This document shows, piece by piece, positions 55,858 to 64,000 of a stretch of 64,000 nt of DNA. A program made the translations under genes and the position numbers. This DNA is from UBA4408 sp002389785 (GTDB lineage Bacteria; Bacteroidota; Bacteroidia; UBA4408), in NCBI GenBank assembly GCA_035438985.1, contig DAORJK010000016.1, positions 1 to 64,000 on the forward strand, written 5' to 3'. Numbering within the stretch: the stretch's first letter is position 1; the number at the start of each line of letters is the position of its first letter. Below the pieces are notes generated by a model. The model saw only the letters and a program-made list of their open reading frames with translations, had not been told where the DNA came from and searched no databases.

Positions 55858-57201
55858 ATGTCAAAAGAGTTTAACCGAAATAAAAATAACGATCGGCCCA
55901 CCAAAAGTCCTTACCGTGGAAACACCAATCGTTCAGCAGCAAACAATACTTCTTCTTCAAACCGACAAAAGGAATTTAGAGCAGCGGATAAACCGGTTGA
56001 TGAATCGCGTCCTGTGCGTAAATCCTATAGTGAGGAAAGTAAGCCTTCGAGAAGTTACGGTGAAGCAAACAAGGGATCTGAAAAAGCATTTAAAACTTCA
56101 AAATTTGATACAAAAGCCGGCAATAAAAGCCATTTTACAAAAAGCAGTAATAATTGGGATAACGACAGACCGGTAAAAAAATACTCAGATAAACCTTCTT
56201 CGGAAGACCAACAAAGTAAATCAGGTGCATGGAAAGGAAAGGCAAGCAGTTGGTTTAAGAAATCAAACGATTCAGACAGCGAATCAACAAATTCGGGAGA
56301 TAGACCCGTTCGAAAAAATTGGGATAGTGGACGCCCGGTTCAGAAATACGACAACAAGGGATCAAAATATTCGCCCGAAAATTTCAGAAAATCAAAAGAT
56401 CGTTTTGCTGAAAATGAAAACCCTAAACCCAAGCGAGCAAGGATAAGTAGCGCAAAAAAAGCACCGGCCGAAGAAAGTGATTTGCAATTCGGAAGTGTAC
56501 GCTTAAATAAATACATCGCCAATGCCGGAATATGTTCGCGTCGTGAAGCCGATGTATTGATTGAAACCGGAGCTATTACAGTAAACGGAAAAATTGTGAG
56601 TGAATTGGGTTACAAAGTAAGTGCAACCGATATTGTAGCTTATGGAGGACAAGGAATTCGTCGTGAAAAGAATGTATACCTCCTACTCAATAAGCCCAAA
56701 GATTATATTACCACGGCCGATGATCCGTTAGAACGCAAAACTGTGATGCACCTCATTAAAGGCGCTTGCAAGGAACGCGTATATCCGGTTGGACGTTTAG
56801 ATAGAAATTCGACAGGATTATTAATTTTAACCAACGATGGAGAGCTTACGAAAAAGCTCACACATCCGCGTTACGAGAAAAAGAAAATTTACCACATTGA
56901 ATTGGATCGTCCATTAAAAAAGGAAGACATGCATAAAATTTTGGAAGGGGTTGAATTGGAAGATGGAATGGTGCATGTGGATGAAATAAGTTACGTAACC
57001 GGAGCTAGCAGTAAAAAGGAAGTTGGAATAGAACTGCACTCAGGCAAAAACAGAGTAATTCGACGTATTTTTGAACACTTGAATTACGAAGTAAAAAAAT
57101 TGGATCGGGTATTTTTTGCCGGATTATCCAAAAAGGATTTACCAAGAGGAAAATGGCGCTTTTTAACCGATAGAGAAGTAGCTATGCTAAATGCACGTTA
57201 A
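55858..57201 (+). CDS. RsuA/RluB-type pseudouridine synthase with disordered basic extension
   Basis: The 447-residue protein has an N-terminal extension of about 210 residues, rich in Ser, Lys, Asn, Asp and Arg, with no hydrophobic segment. Then an S4 domain (VRLNKYIANAGICSRREAD, from residue 214) and a pseudouridine synthase domain with VGRLDRNSTGLL, catalytic Asp315. The core matches the RsuA/RluB/RluE group, which modify rRNA near the decoding site or the peptidyl transferase centre; the exact target is not fixed. The extension is probably an RNA-binding disordered region, common in Bacteroidota homologues. Confidence 0.92.
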   Translation: MSKEFNRNKNNDRPTKSPYRGNTNRSAANNTSSSNRQKEFRAADKPVDESRPVRKSYSEESKPSRSYGEANKGSEKAFKTSKFDTKAGNKSHFTKSSNNWDNDRPVKKYSDKPSSEDQQSKSGAWKGKASSWFKKSNDSDSESTNSGDRPVRKNWDSGRPVQKYDNKGSKYSPENFRKSKDRFAENENPKPKRARISSAKKAPAEESDLQFGSVRLNKYIANAGICSRREADVLIETGAITVNGKIVSELGYKVSATDIVAYGGQGIRREKNVYLLLNKPKDYITTADDPLERKTVMHLIKGACKERVYPVGRLDRNSTGLLILTNDGELTKKLTHPRYEKKKIYHIELDRPLKKEDMHKILEGVELEDGMVHVDEISYVTGASSKKEVGIELHSGKNRVIRRIFEHLNYEVKKLDRVFFAGLSKKDLPRGKWRFLTDREVAMLNAR

Positions 57202-57244
57202 GAAACTATACTGTAATTGTAATTAAAATAACAACGAATACATT

Positions 57245-58783
57245 ATGGCTATTTTAGGCCCTCTTTTTCAGCGAATAGTAGACTTGCAAAAAACCATGCC
57301 CAAGGTTAGGAAACGCAAGAATCCGGCTACTATACAAAAGAACACGCTTAAAAAATTGCTGTGGAAAGCGCAAAACACGAGCTTTGGCAAACAGTACAAT
57401 TTTGGGGATATTTATTTTTCAAACGACCCCATAAAAATTTTCCAAAAGAACGTACCGGTTTTTGATTACAATAAAATTTATGAGGAATGGTGGCATCGCA
57501 GTTTAAAAGGTGAAGCGGATGTTTGTTGGCCGGGTAAAACAAAATATTTTGCGTTAAGCTCAGGTACATCCGAAGCTGCCAGTAAACACATTCCAATTAC
57601 CTCCGATATATTACGATCGATTAAACGAACCAGCATTCGGCAAATATTATCTTTAGCGAATTACGATATATTGGTAGATGTATTGGGCAAGGGCTTTTTA
57701 GCTGTTGGAGGCAGTACGAATTTACGTTTTAAAGGAACCTATTTTGAAGGCGACTTATCCGGAATTACGGCACGCACAGTTCCCTTTTGGTTTCAGCAAT
57801 TTAATAAGCCAGGAATGGCCATTAACATGGAGCGCGACTGGGAAGTAAAAATTGATAAAATTGTTGAGAATGCGAAAAATTGGGACATTGGTTTTATTGC
57901 CGGTGTTCCTGCTTGGGTGCAAATAGTAATTGAAAAAGTAATTGAACGCTACAATGCGAAAACCATACACGATGTGTGGCCTAATTTGCATGTATTTGTG
58001 CACGGTGGCGTTTCGCTTGAACCTTATAGAAAGAGTTTTGAAAAGTACTTTGCATATCCCATCATTTATATTGATACCTATTTAGCATCGGAAGGATTTA
58101 TTGCTTTTCAAACTCGTCCTAAAACACATTCGATGCAGCTCAATTTGAACAACGGAATATTTTTTGAATTTGTTCCTTTTAATGATAAAAATTTTGATGC
58201 CGATGGGGCCATGGTGGAGCATCCTGAAACCTTGACAATTGAGGAGATTGAAGAAGAAAAAGAATATGCATTATTAATGAGTACCAACGCCGGGGCATGG
58301 CGCTATTTAATTGGCGATACCATTAAGTTTACTTCTAAGCTGCGTAGCGAAATTTTAATTACCGGGCGAACCAAGCATTTTTTGAGTTTGTGTGGAGAGC
58401 ATCTCTCAGTAGATAATATGAACCATGCCATTGCAAAAATTGCCGATGAATTTAATTTGGTAATCAATGAATACACAGTAGCCGGAATTAATTACGAAGG
58501 ACGATTTGCACATCACTGGTATTTGGGGGTTAATAAGACCACTGATAAAGAAAAATTGCGATTGCGCCTCGATGAATTGTTGTGCGAAATAAACGACGAT
58601 TATGCAGTGGAGCGTAAAGCTGCTTTAAAAGAAATTTTTGTGGATGTGCTTCCAATTGATGTATTTAAAAATTGGATGCGAGCCAAAGGTAAACTTGGAG
58701 GTTCACACAAATTTCCACGTGTCATTAAAAAAGCGCAACTCGAGGAATGGCAAAATTTTATACAACAGCAACCTACTAAGTAG
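57245..58783 (+). CDS. GH3-family acyl-adenylating-type protein
   Basis: The 512-residue protein belongs to the GH3 family, known in plants for conjugating amino acids to jasmonate or auxin. Seen: LSSGTSEAASKHIPIT (phosphate-binding adenylation loop), YLASEGFIAFQ and YALLMSTNAGAWRYLIGDTIKF. Bacterial members are widespread in Bacteroidota and their substrates are not known. No signal peptide. The LysE-type gene begins 12 bases after the stop, so the two may be cotranscribed. Confidence 0.88.
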   Translation: MAILGPLFQRIVDLQKTMPKVRKRKNPATIQKNTLKKLLWKAQNTSFGKQYNFGDIYFSNDPIKIFQKNVPVFDYNKIYEEWWHRSLKGEADVCWPGKTKYFALSSGTSEAASKHIPITSDILRSIKRTSIRQILSLANYDILVDVLGKGFLAVGGSTNLRFKGTYFEGDLSGITARTVPFWFQQFNKPGMAINMERDWEVKIDKIVENAKNWDIGFIAGVPAWVQIVIEKVIERYNAKTIHDVWPNLHVFVHGGVSLEPYRKSFEKYFAYPIIYIDTYLASEGFIAFQTRPKTHSMQLNLNNGIFFEFVPFNDKNFDADGAMVEHPETLTIEEIEEEKEYALLMSTNAGAWRYLIGDTIKFTSKLRSEILITGRTKHFLSLCGEHLSVDNMNHAIAKIADEFNLVINEYTVAGINYEGRFAHHWYLGVNKTTDKEKLRLRLDELLCEINDDYAVERKAALKEIFVDVLPIDVFKNWMRAKGKLGGSHKFPRVIKKAQLEEWQNFIQQQPTK

Positions 58784-58795
58784 CCCCAATAAATT

Positions 58796-59413
58796 ATGTT
58801 TTCTGCCTTTTTTAATGGAATACTCCTTGGGCTTTTACTCAGCATTTTAATTGGTCCGGTTTTCTTTATGCTCATAAAAACCAGCATTAATGATGGTTTT
58901 AGAGATGCCATGTTTTTGGAAGCGGGCATTTTTTTGAGCGATATTTTTTGCATAGGTCTTTCTTATTTTGGGCTTGCGCAATTGTTTGTACAACCGCGTT
59001 ATGAAAAAATCATCTTACTTGTTGGCGGAATAATATTGCTCATTTTTGGTATCACCACCTATTTAAGCAAAAAGCAAATGGCCGATCCGGATGCTCCGGC
59101 TAAAAAAACTCCGGTTCACCAATTGATGTTAAAAGGCTTTTTTTTTAACCTGACTAACCCATCGGTGATTTTATTTTGGATTGGAGCTGTGGGTTTAACT
59201 GTAACTCAATACAAAAACAATTCGTTGGAGGTAGGAATCTATTTTTTTGGAACTCTCTTAACAGTTACCATCATTGATGTGCTAAAAGCCTTGTTAGCTG
59301 TAAAAATTAAGCGATTGCTTACACCATCTCTATTTGTCAAAATAACTAAATTATCTGGGCTTGCGATAATAGCCTTTGGTGGAGTAATTTTATTTAAAGC
59401 TTTGTTTTACTAG
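58796..59413 (+). CDS. LysE-family exporter
   Basis: The 205-residue protein has about six membrane helices and the LysE/RhtB-type start FFNGILLGLLLSILIGPVFF. Members export amino acids or their derivatives. Cotranscription with the GH3-like gene (12-base gap) may link it to export of an amino-acid conjugate, which is inference. Confidence 0.88.
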   Translation: MFSAFFNGILLGLLLSILIGPVFFMLIKTSINDGFRDAMFLEAGIFLSDIFCIGLSYFGLAQLFVQPRYEKIILLVGGIILLIFGITTYLSKKQMADPDAPAKKTPVHQLMLKGFFFNLTNPSVILFWIGAVGLTVTQYKNNSLEVGIYFFGTLLTVTIIDVLKALLAVKIKRLLTPSLFVKITKLSGLAIIAFGGVILFKALFY

Positions 59414-59565
59414 CGGTGATGTTGAGTATTTAATTCTATAATTTTCATCTACAAACCAGTTTGTTTCTCATTAAATTTATTTACGATTTTTGAAACAAAA
59501 TTCACCAACATAAGTATACAGATTTACTTGCTAAATTTTTAAGAAAAAAAACAATGATTAATTAA

Positions 59566-59573
59566 TAACTTTG
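59566..59573 (+). promoter_or_regulatory. -7 box TAACTTTG upstream of lipoprotein gene
   Basis: Perfect TAnnTTTG match 17 bases before the ATG at 59591. No -33 TTTG at the usual distance. Confidence 0.5.
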
Positions 59574-59590
59574 AAAAAAAAATTAAACAA

Positions 59591-60148
59591 ATGAAAAATT
59601 CAAAATTCAATTTAATGCTAGCAGCCCTAACTAGTATAGTTTTAGTTAGCTCCTGCGATAAAGTAAAAGAAAAAGCGAAAGTGGACATCACTTTTGATTT
59701 GAATATGCCTTCTGTTAAACTGTATGTGGATACTTTTTCTGCGTTCGGTAATGTAACTTTGGATTCAACAGTCATTCAATCTTCACTACAAAAAAGTATG
59801 GACGATAACAACGTAACATTTGCCGATATTGAGTCGGTTAAGTTAACCGGAGCAGAAGTTGAAATGGTAAATCCCGGAACACAAAATTTCAATTTAATTA
59901 ATAAAGCATATGCCTTGATGTCGGCAAGCGGATTGGCCGAAACTCAAGTTGCCTTTATTGATCCGGTTCCAAGTAACGTTACGAAAATTTCGTTGAGTTC
60001 AGATGGAGCAGATTTGGTAAATTATTTAAAACAAAACTCCTTCACTTTTAGACTGGGAGCATCAACTACCGCTCCTAACACCGAGCGTGATACCTTAAAT
60101 GTGAAACTAAACTTCACGGTAACAGCATTGGTTGCAGCGCCATTGTAA
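59591..60148 (+). CDS. Secreted lipoprotein of unknown function
   Basis: The 185-residue protein has a signal peptide with a good lipobox, LVSSC, so Cys22 should be lipidated. The following DKVKEKAK is charged. The rest is beta-rich with no recognised motif; the C-terminus VKLNFTVTALVAAPL looks like a beta strand of an Ig-like sandwich. It is transcribed alone with its own -7 box and terminator. I do not recognise a family. Confidence 0.78.
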   Translation: MKNSKFNLMLAALTSIVLVSSCDKVKEKAKVDITFDLNMPSVKLYVDTFSAFGNVTLDSTVIQSSLQKSMDDNNVTFADIESVKLTGAEVEMVNPGTQNFNLINKAYALMSASGLAETQVAFIDPVPSNVTKISLSSDGADLVNYLKQNSFTFRLGASTTAPNTERDTLNVKLNFTVTALVAAPL

Positions 60149-60170
60149 TTTCGATTATTCAATTTTTTTT

Positions 60171-60213
60171 ACCTCCTATTTATAAGTTTTTGTGCTTGTG
60201 ATAGGAGGTTTTT
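60171..60213 (+). terminator. Rho-independent terminator
   Basis: Nine-base stem ACCTCCTAT/ATAGGAGGT with a 21-base loop, followed by five T. It ends the lipoprotein gene. Confidence 0.85.
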
Positions 60214-60560
60214 CTTTGCTAATAATTGCCATGATTGGATAAGTCTAATTTACATTCTAACTTGCTCAGGCAATTTCCATTTTCCTTTTCTAAGCGTAGT
60301 TTGTAACCGGGTTACACTATTAGCTATCTACTCTATTAACAAAATGTGTTATATAAAACAGTGCAGTTAAAAACTACACTTAAAAGAGGAAAAAAACAAT
60401 TTCTATTCTTTCTTGTTGTCCTAATTAATCAACTGATAAGTTTCGTATTTCTTCTAAAATTAACATTGGTTAACAATTTTAGCAAGGAAAGGGCTGAACC
60501 AAAGCTAAACTATTCTGTTTAATCTTTTAAATAATTATTTAAACAATAAAAACAGAACCT
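60214..60560. other. AT-rich gap without a gene
   Basis: 347 bases without a supported gene. The dyad TTAAC-ATTG-GTTAA lies near 60462-60475. No convincing TAnnTTTG box was found ahead of the ATG at 60561, so the promoter of that gene is not located. Confidence 0.6.
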
Positions 60561-62270
60561 ATGAAAACACCAATCAATTACTTACTCGCCGGCTTCTTCA
60601 GCCTTGGATTTTTAGCCTCCTACGGGCAAGCCGAAATTCAAATTATTCACAATTCAGCTGACCCCGCTGCTTCTGTGGTAGATATTTATGTAGACGGAAA
60701 CCTGGCATTAAATGATTTTGCCTTTAGAACAGCAACTCCATTCATTACCTTAGCATCTGGAACTCCTATAAATATTGGCGTTGCAGCAGGGAACAGTGCC
60801 TCGGTAAACGATACATTAAAAAACTTTGAAGTAACTTTAACTGCAGGTCAACGCTATATTGCAGTAGCAAACGGGGTTTTAAACCCAAGTAATTTTGCTG
60901 TCAATCCCGACACAGTTGCGACTGCTTTTACCCTGTTCATACAGGATAATATCCGAAACATGGGAATGATTCCGGGAAATACAGATTTTGTTGCCATTCA
61001 TGGTGTCAGCGATGCGCCTACTGTGGATGTAGTTGCAAGAAATGTTGGAACTTTGGTGGACAATGCAGCCTACTCTGCAATTACACCCTACATAACTGTA
61101 CCTGCTGCAAGTTATACTTTAGATGTGACACTTGCTGCCGGATCTCCGATTGTTGCCTCCTACACTGCTGATTTATCAACCTTGGGTGGTGGATCTGCGG
61201 TTGTTTTTGCATCCGGATTTTTAGCTCCTGCTGCCAATCAAAATGGTCCTGCTTTTGGCTTGTTTGCTGCTTTGGCGAATGGAACAGTTATTACTTTACC
61301 ACAAGTAAGTTTAGCTCGTCTTCAAGTAATTCACAATGCTGCCGATCCTGCTGCTGCAAGTGTGGATGTATATGTGAATGACTCTCTATTGTTAAATGAT
61401 TTTGCTTTCAGAACTGCTACTCCTTTTATTGATGTACCAGCTGGAGTGGTTTTAAACATTGGGGTTGCTGCAGGAAACAGCACTTCTGTTAACGATACCT
61501 TAAAAAATTTCCAAGTTACTTTAGCGAATGGAGGAAGCTATCTTGCTGTTGCAAATGGTGTATTAACGCCTGCTAACTTTGCGCTTAATCCCGATGGTGC
61601 CTCTACTGCATTTACTTTGTTCTTACAAGATCAAATGAGAGAAAGTGCCACCACTAATGCTGTTGATTTTAGAGTTATACATGGAGCAAGTGATGCGCCA
61701 ACTGTGGATGTATTAGCTGGTACAGGTAATTTAGTGAATGATGCATCTTACAGCAATATTACACCTTACATTTCTGTGCCAGCATCTTCGTATACTTTAA
61801 ACATAACACCGGGAAACAACAACAGTGTTATAGTAGCAAGCTTTGATGCAAACTTGAGTACATTAGGAGGTAAATCTGCTATAATTTTAGCTTCTGGATT
61901 CTTAACTCCTGCAGCAAATCAAAATGGTGCAGCTTTTGGGTTATTAGCAGTATTAGCTGATGGAACCGCATTTTTATTGAGCAATGTTACCGGTATTGAA
62001 GAAAATTCTACGACTTCCAACCTATCACTATTTCCAAATCCTATTAATGACCAGTTTAATTTAAACTTTGAATTAAGCAAGTCGGCTGATGTAATTTGTA
62101 CCATCAGAACAATTGATGGAAAAGTAATAAACTCAAGTGTTTATAATAATTTAAACAGTGGAGTTCAAAAATTAAATTTTGATGCCAGTACATTTACAGC
62201 CGGAATTTATTTTATGGAATTAAATGATGGCACTAGCTCACGAATGATCAAACTAGTAAAATCAGAATAA
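60561..62270 (+). CDS. DUF4397-domain secreted protein, internally duplicated, T9SS type A
   Basis: The 569-residue protein has a signal peptide (1-23), two copies of a 228-residue block (from residue 25 and from residue 253), each with DUF4397-like features (IHNSADPAA, DVYVND, then PTVDV), and a T9SS type A domain (last 80 residues, FPNPINDQ, FTAGIYFMEL). The copies share NDFAFRTATPF, NIGVAAGNS and VNDTLKNF almost exactly. DUF4397 is a beta-rich domain common on bacterial surfaces, function unknown. Confidence 0.88.
   Translation: MKTPINYLLAGFFSLGFLASYGQAEIQIIHNSADPAASVVDIYVDGNLALNDFAFRTATPFITLASGTPINIGVAAGNSASVNDTLKNFEVTLTAGQRYIAVANGVLNPSNFAVNPDTVATAFTLFIQDNIRNMGMIPGNTDFVAIHGVSDAPTVDVVARNVGTLVDNAAYSAITPYITVPAASYTLDVTLAAGSPIVASYTADLSTLGGGSAVVFASGFLAPAANQNGPAFGLFAALANGTVITLPQVSLARLQVIHNAADPAAASVDVYVNDSLLLNDFAFRTATPFIDVPAGVVLNIGVAAGNSTSVNDTLKNFQVTLANGGSYLAVANGVLTPANFALNPDGASTAFTLFLQDQMRESATTNAVDFRVIHGASDAPTVDVLAGTGNLVNDASYSNITPYISVPASSYTLNITPGNNNSVIVASFDANLSTLGGKSAIILASGFLTPAANQNGAAFGLLAVLADGTAFLLSNVTGIEENSTTSNLSLFPNPINDQFNLNFELSKSADVICTIRTIDGKVINSSVYNNLNSGVQKLNFDASTFTAGIYFMELNDGTSSRMIKLVKSE
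60633..61980 (+). repeat. Two-copy 684-base internal duplication
   Basis: The His codon of IHN in the first copy (60648) and in the second (61332) lie exactly 684 bases apart, which is 228 codons. Similarity continues along both copies. Confidence 0.85.
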
Positions 62271-62291
62271 TCAAAATTGTAGTATAAGTAA

Positions 62292-62330
62292 AAGCCCGAC
62301 TTGAATTACCATGTCGGGCTTCTTATTTTT
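62292..62330 (+). terminator. Rho-independent terminator
   Basis: Stem AAGCCCGAC/GTCGGGCTT (62292-62321) followed by a T-rich stretch. On the minus strand the T-run is weaker (TTTTACTT), so it may also stop transcription from the gene ending at 62469. Confidence 0.85.
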
Positions 62331-62468
62331 ATTTCATGTTATTTAAAATACCATTCGCAATCTACGCAGTTTGTAAACAGCCAGAGCTATTCGTGTTCTG
62401 GAATCAAGTCAACTACTACCTTCTTAAAAACAGCCAAGAGCAAGCTTACCTGATAAAGCCTAAGCAAA

Positions 62469-63830
62469 TTAGTGTATACTTATTTTTTTGTTTGTTTGAT
62501 TTTTGTTTTTATCGCTTACTTGAATAACATAAATTCCTGAAGGAATTTCTCCCTTCACGAGTATTCCTTTTTTTCCTGTAAAGGTGAACGATTTTATTTC
62601 TTTACCTAATACATCCATAACTTTCACATTGTGCCACTCGTCGGTAGCAAAATCGAGAGTAGCGCTATGTGTAAACGGATTTGGATAAACTGAAAAGTCA
62701 ATAGCATCGCTTACTTCCTTTATCTTCAAAGGAGCTGAAGTACTCAATCGGTAAGTAAAAAACACAAAGTTGACAGTGTCAATTCCATATCCGGCTATAT
62801 ACTTTCCATTAGTTGACAAACAGTTAGCAGCATACACCACATAAGGTGCTGTAGTTAAACCCAAGGTAGAATTAATGTAAGCATTCAATTCTTGCAATCC
62901 GTTTGCGGCGGTCCAAATAAATGGAATTTGAGGATCACCAAAAAATTGTCCATCAAACCAACCAACTGCTACCGTGCCACTATCGTTCACACCCGATACA
63001 AATCCGCTTGAACCATTCGGCATGGTTCCTAAATTTATCAAGCCGGTTGCATTGCTCCAAATCCAAGGCTCACCATTATTGGCATAATCACCATATCCGC
63101 CAATCCAAACACCATTTGGTGAAACAGTGCTGCATTCGCCCAATTGATTGAACTCATCTGTTGCACTTCCGGCGGCACTTATTAGTAAATATGAATTTTT
63201 TGAATAGTTACCAAGGCTATCCTTGCGCCATACCGCCGATTTCCATGGGCCATTAAAGTCTTGCCAACCAACTACTACACTTCCATCGAAGCTAGCAGCA
63301 TTGGCCCTTGAGCTTTTAGCGATGCTATCATAAAGACTTCCTAAATCTTTAAATCCATTTGTTTGATTCCAGGCAGCAGCATGTGCATAAGCTAATCCAC
63401 CGGTTGTATCGGCCCAGGTTAAACCCACCACAGTATTACCATCACCCGAAATTCCAAAACCACCACTAACAGTGCTATCCACATCAAAACCTAAACTTCC
63501 AACAACCGACCATTGATTTGTAGCAACAGTATAGCGCGACATTTCAGCACCTAAAATGCCAAAGCTGGTTCCGGAAATATACGTTCCACTATCAGAAAAA
63601 TGCGCTTGGCCTCCAATTCCTAATCCGGGTGCTAATCCGCCAATGTTCAGTATTGAACTCGAATCAGGATTCCAAATTTTATAAGGACCGCCTTGCACTT
63701 CATATCCTACTACAAGTCCGGTATTTGAAACACCGGTGGGTTGAAAGGATGCATTCAGCACATTAAATTGAGCGAAAATAACATTAAGAGTAGTCAGGCA
63801 AAATGCAAAAGTGAGTAGTAGTTTTTTCAT
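62469..63830 (-). CDS. Secreted HAF-repeat-like beta-propeller protein, T9SS type A
   Basis: The 453-residue protein has a signal peptide (1-20) and several repeats of the type (S/N)xxGxxVVGW or YISGxS, such as SGDGNTVVGLTW, SFDGSVVVGW, VNDSGTVAVGWF and STNGKYIAGYG. These resemble HAF (extracellular) repeats, likely a beta-propeller. The T9SS type A domain is at the C-terminus (YPNPFTHSA, IPSGIYVIQV). No catalytic motif is seen. A TATTTTCG near-match to the -7 box lies upstream on the minus strand (63860-63867). Confidence 0.85.
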   Translation of the reverse strand: MKKLLLTFAFCLTTLNVIFAQFNVLNASFQPTGVSNTGLVVGYEVQGGPYKIWNPDSSSILNIGGLAPGLGIGGQAHFSDSGTYISGTSFGILGAEMSRYTVATNQWSVVGSLGFDVDSTVSGGFGISGDGNTVVGLTWADTTGGLAYAHAAAWNQTNGFKDLGSLYDSIAKSSRANAASFDGSVVVGWQDFNGPWKSAVWRKDSLGNYSKNSYLLISAAGSATDEFNQLGECSTVSPNGVWIGGYGDYANNGEPWIWSNATGLINLGTMPNGSSGFVSGVNDSGTVAVGWFDGQFFGDPQIPFIWTAANGLQELNAYINSTLGLTTAPYVVYAANCLSTNGKYIAGYGIDTVNFVFFTYRLSTSAPLKIKEVSDAIDFSVYPNPFTHSATLDFATDEWHNVKVMDVLGKEIKSFTFTGKKGILVKGEIPSGIYVIQVSDKNKNQTNKKISIH

Positions 63831-64000
63831 TATTCTTGTTTGATGATTAAAATTTTTTGCGAAAATAATCTTTCAATTCGAGCTGAAACATTGGCTACCT
63901 AATATTAGGGGGTATTATTTTTCAATTAGAAGTGTGTTTAAATTTTGTTTTTTACTTGTTCCAACATAAATCATTTTGCCGAAAGGTTGCTCTATTCTTT

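Overview
The window is chromosomal DNA of a low-GC member of the Bacteroidota, most likely a free-living flavobacterial or related lineage. Four things point there. Many genes encode secreted proteins with C-terminal type IX secretion (T9SS) sorting domains of type A or type B (gliding-motility type). A PorP/SprF-type outer-membrane protein is present. Several promoters match the Bacteroidota form (TTTG, about 18-21 bases, then TAnnTTTG). Housekeeping families such as DUF3109, GH3-like, YraN and a TonB receptor with a carboxypeptidase-like domain have Bacteroidota features. No rRNA, tRNA, phage, transposase or CRISPR array was recognised.

Layout. 1-267: three copies of a two-hairpin REP-like repeat. 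322-15339: a polysaccharide deacetylase, a DEAD-box helicase, a [2Fe-2S] ferredoxin-like pair, MeaB and four secreted T9SS cargo proteins, including a protein of about 1,690 residues with 13 tandem 90-residue modules. 15470-21034: two glycosyltransferases, a peroxiredoxin, TypA/BipA and a small secreted protein. 21162-23752: a compact arsenic-resistance operon (ArsR, a cysteine-tailed DUF6428-like protein, thioredoxin-type arsenate reductase, Acr3) with a palindromic operator lying over the promoter -7 box. 23945-37588: an M43 metalloprotease and a secreted endonuclease I among housekeeping genes (truB, queA, purN, purH, aspS, tadA, an RsmB/NOP methyltransferase). 37805-42382: a membrane protein, a lipoprotein that is a free-standing copy of a protease prodomain, the protease itself, DUF3109 and a small ORF. 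42403-45940: an esterase-like cargo protein, then a type B cargo protein coupled to PorP/SprF. 45955-50101: a TonB receptor, LytS-type histidine kinase and LytTR regulator packed as one operon. 50374-54435: a second, larger metalloprotease with the same prodomain. 54547-59413: LD-carboxypeptidase, YraN, pseudouridine synthase, GH3-like and LysE-type genes. 59591-63830: a lipoprotein and two more T9SS cargo proteins.

How it fits together: about a dozen of roughly 49 genes encode T9SS cargo (proteases, nuclease, CotH-like kinase, beta-propellers, adhesin-like repeats), scattered singly between housekeeping genes and often closed by strong hairpin terminators. The most distinctive observation is the free-standing lipoprotein prodomain (38510-39058) next to a protease carrying the same prodomain (39120-41408). 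It could be an inhibitor, chaperone or immunity-like partner, which is inference only.

Start choice: for five genes the longest frame begins at a TTG or GTG that I judged too far upstream. I used the ATG (or, for the esterase-like gene, a later GTG) and say so in each entry.
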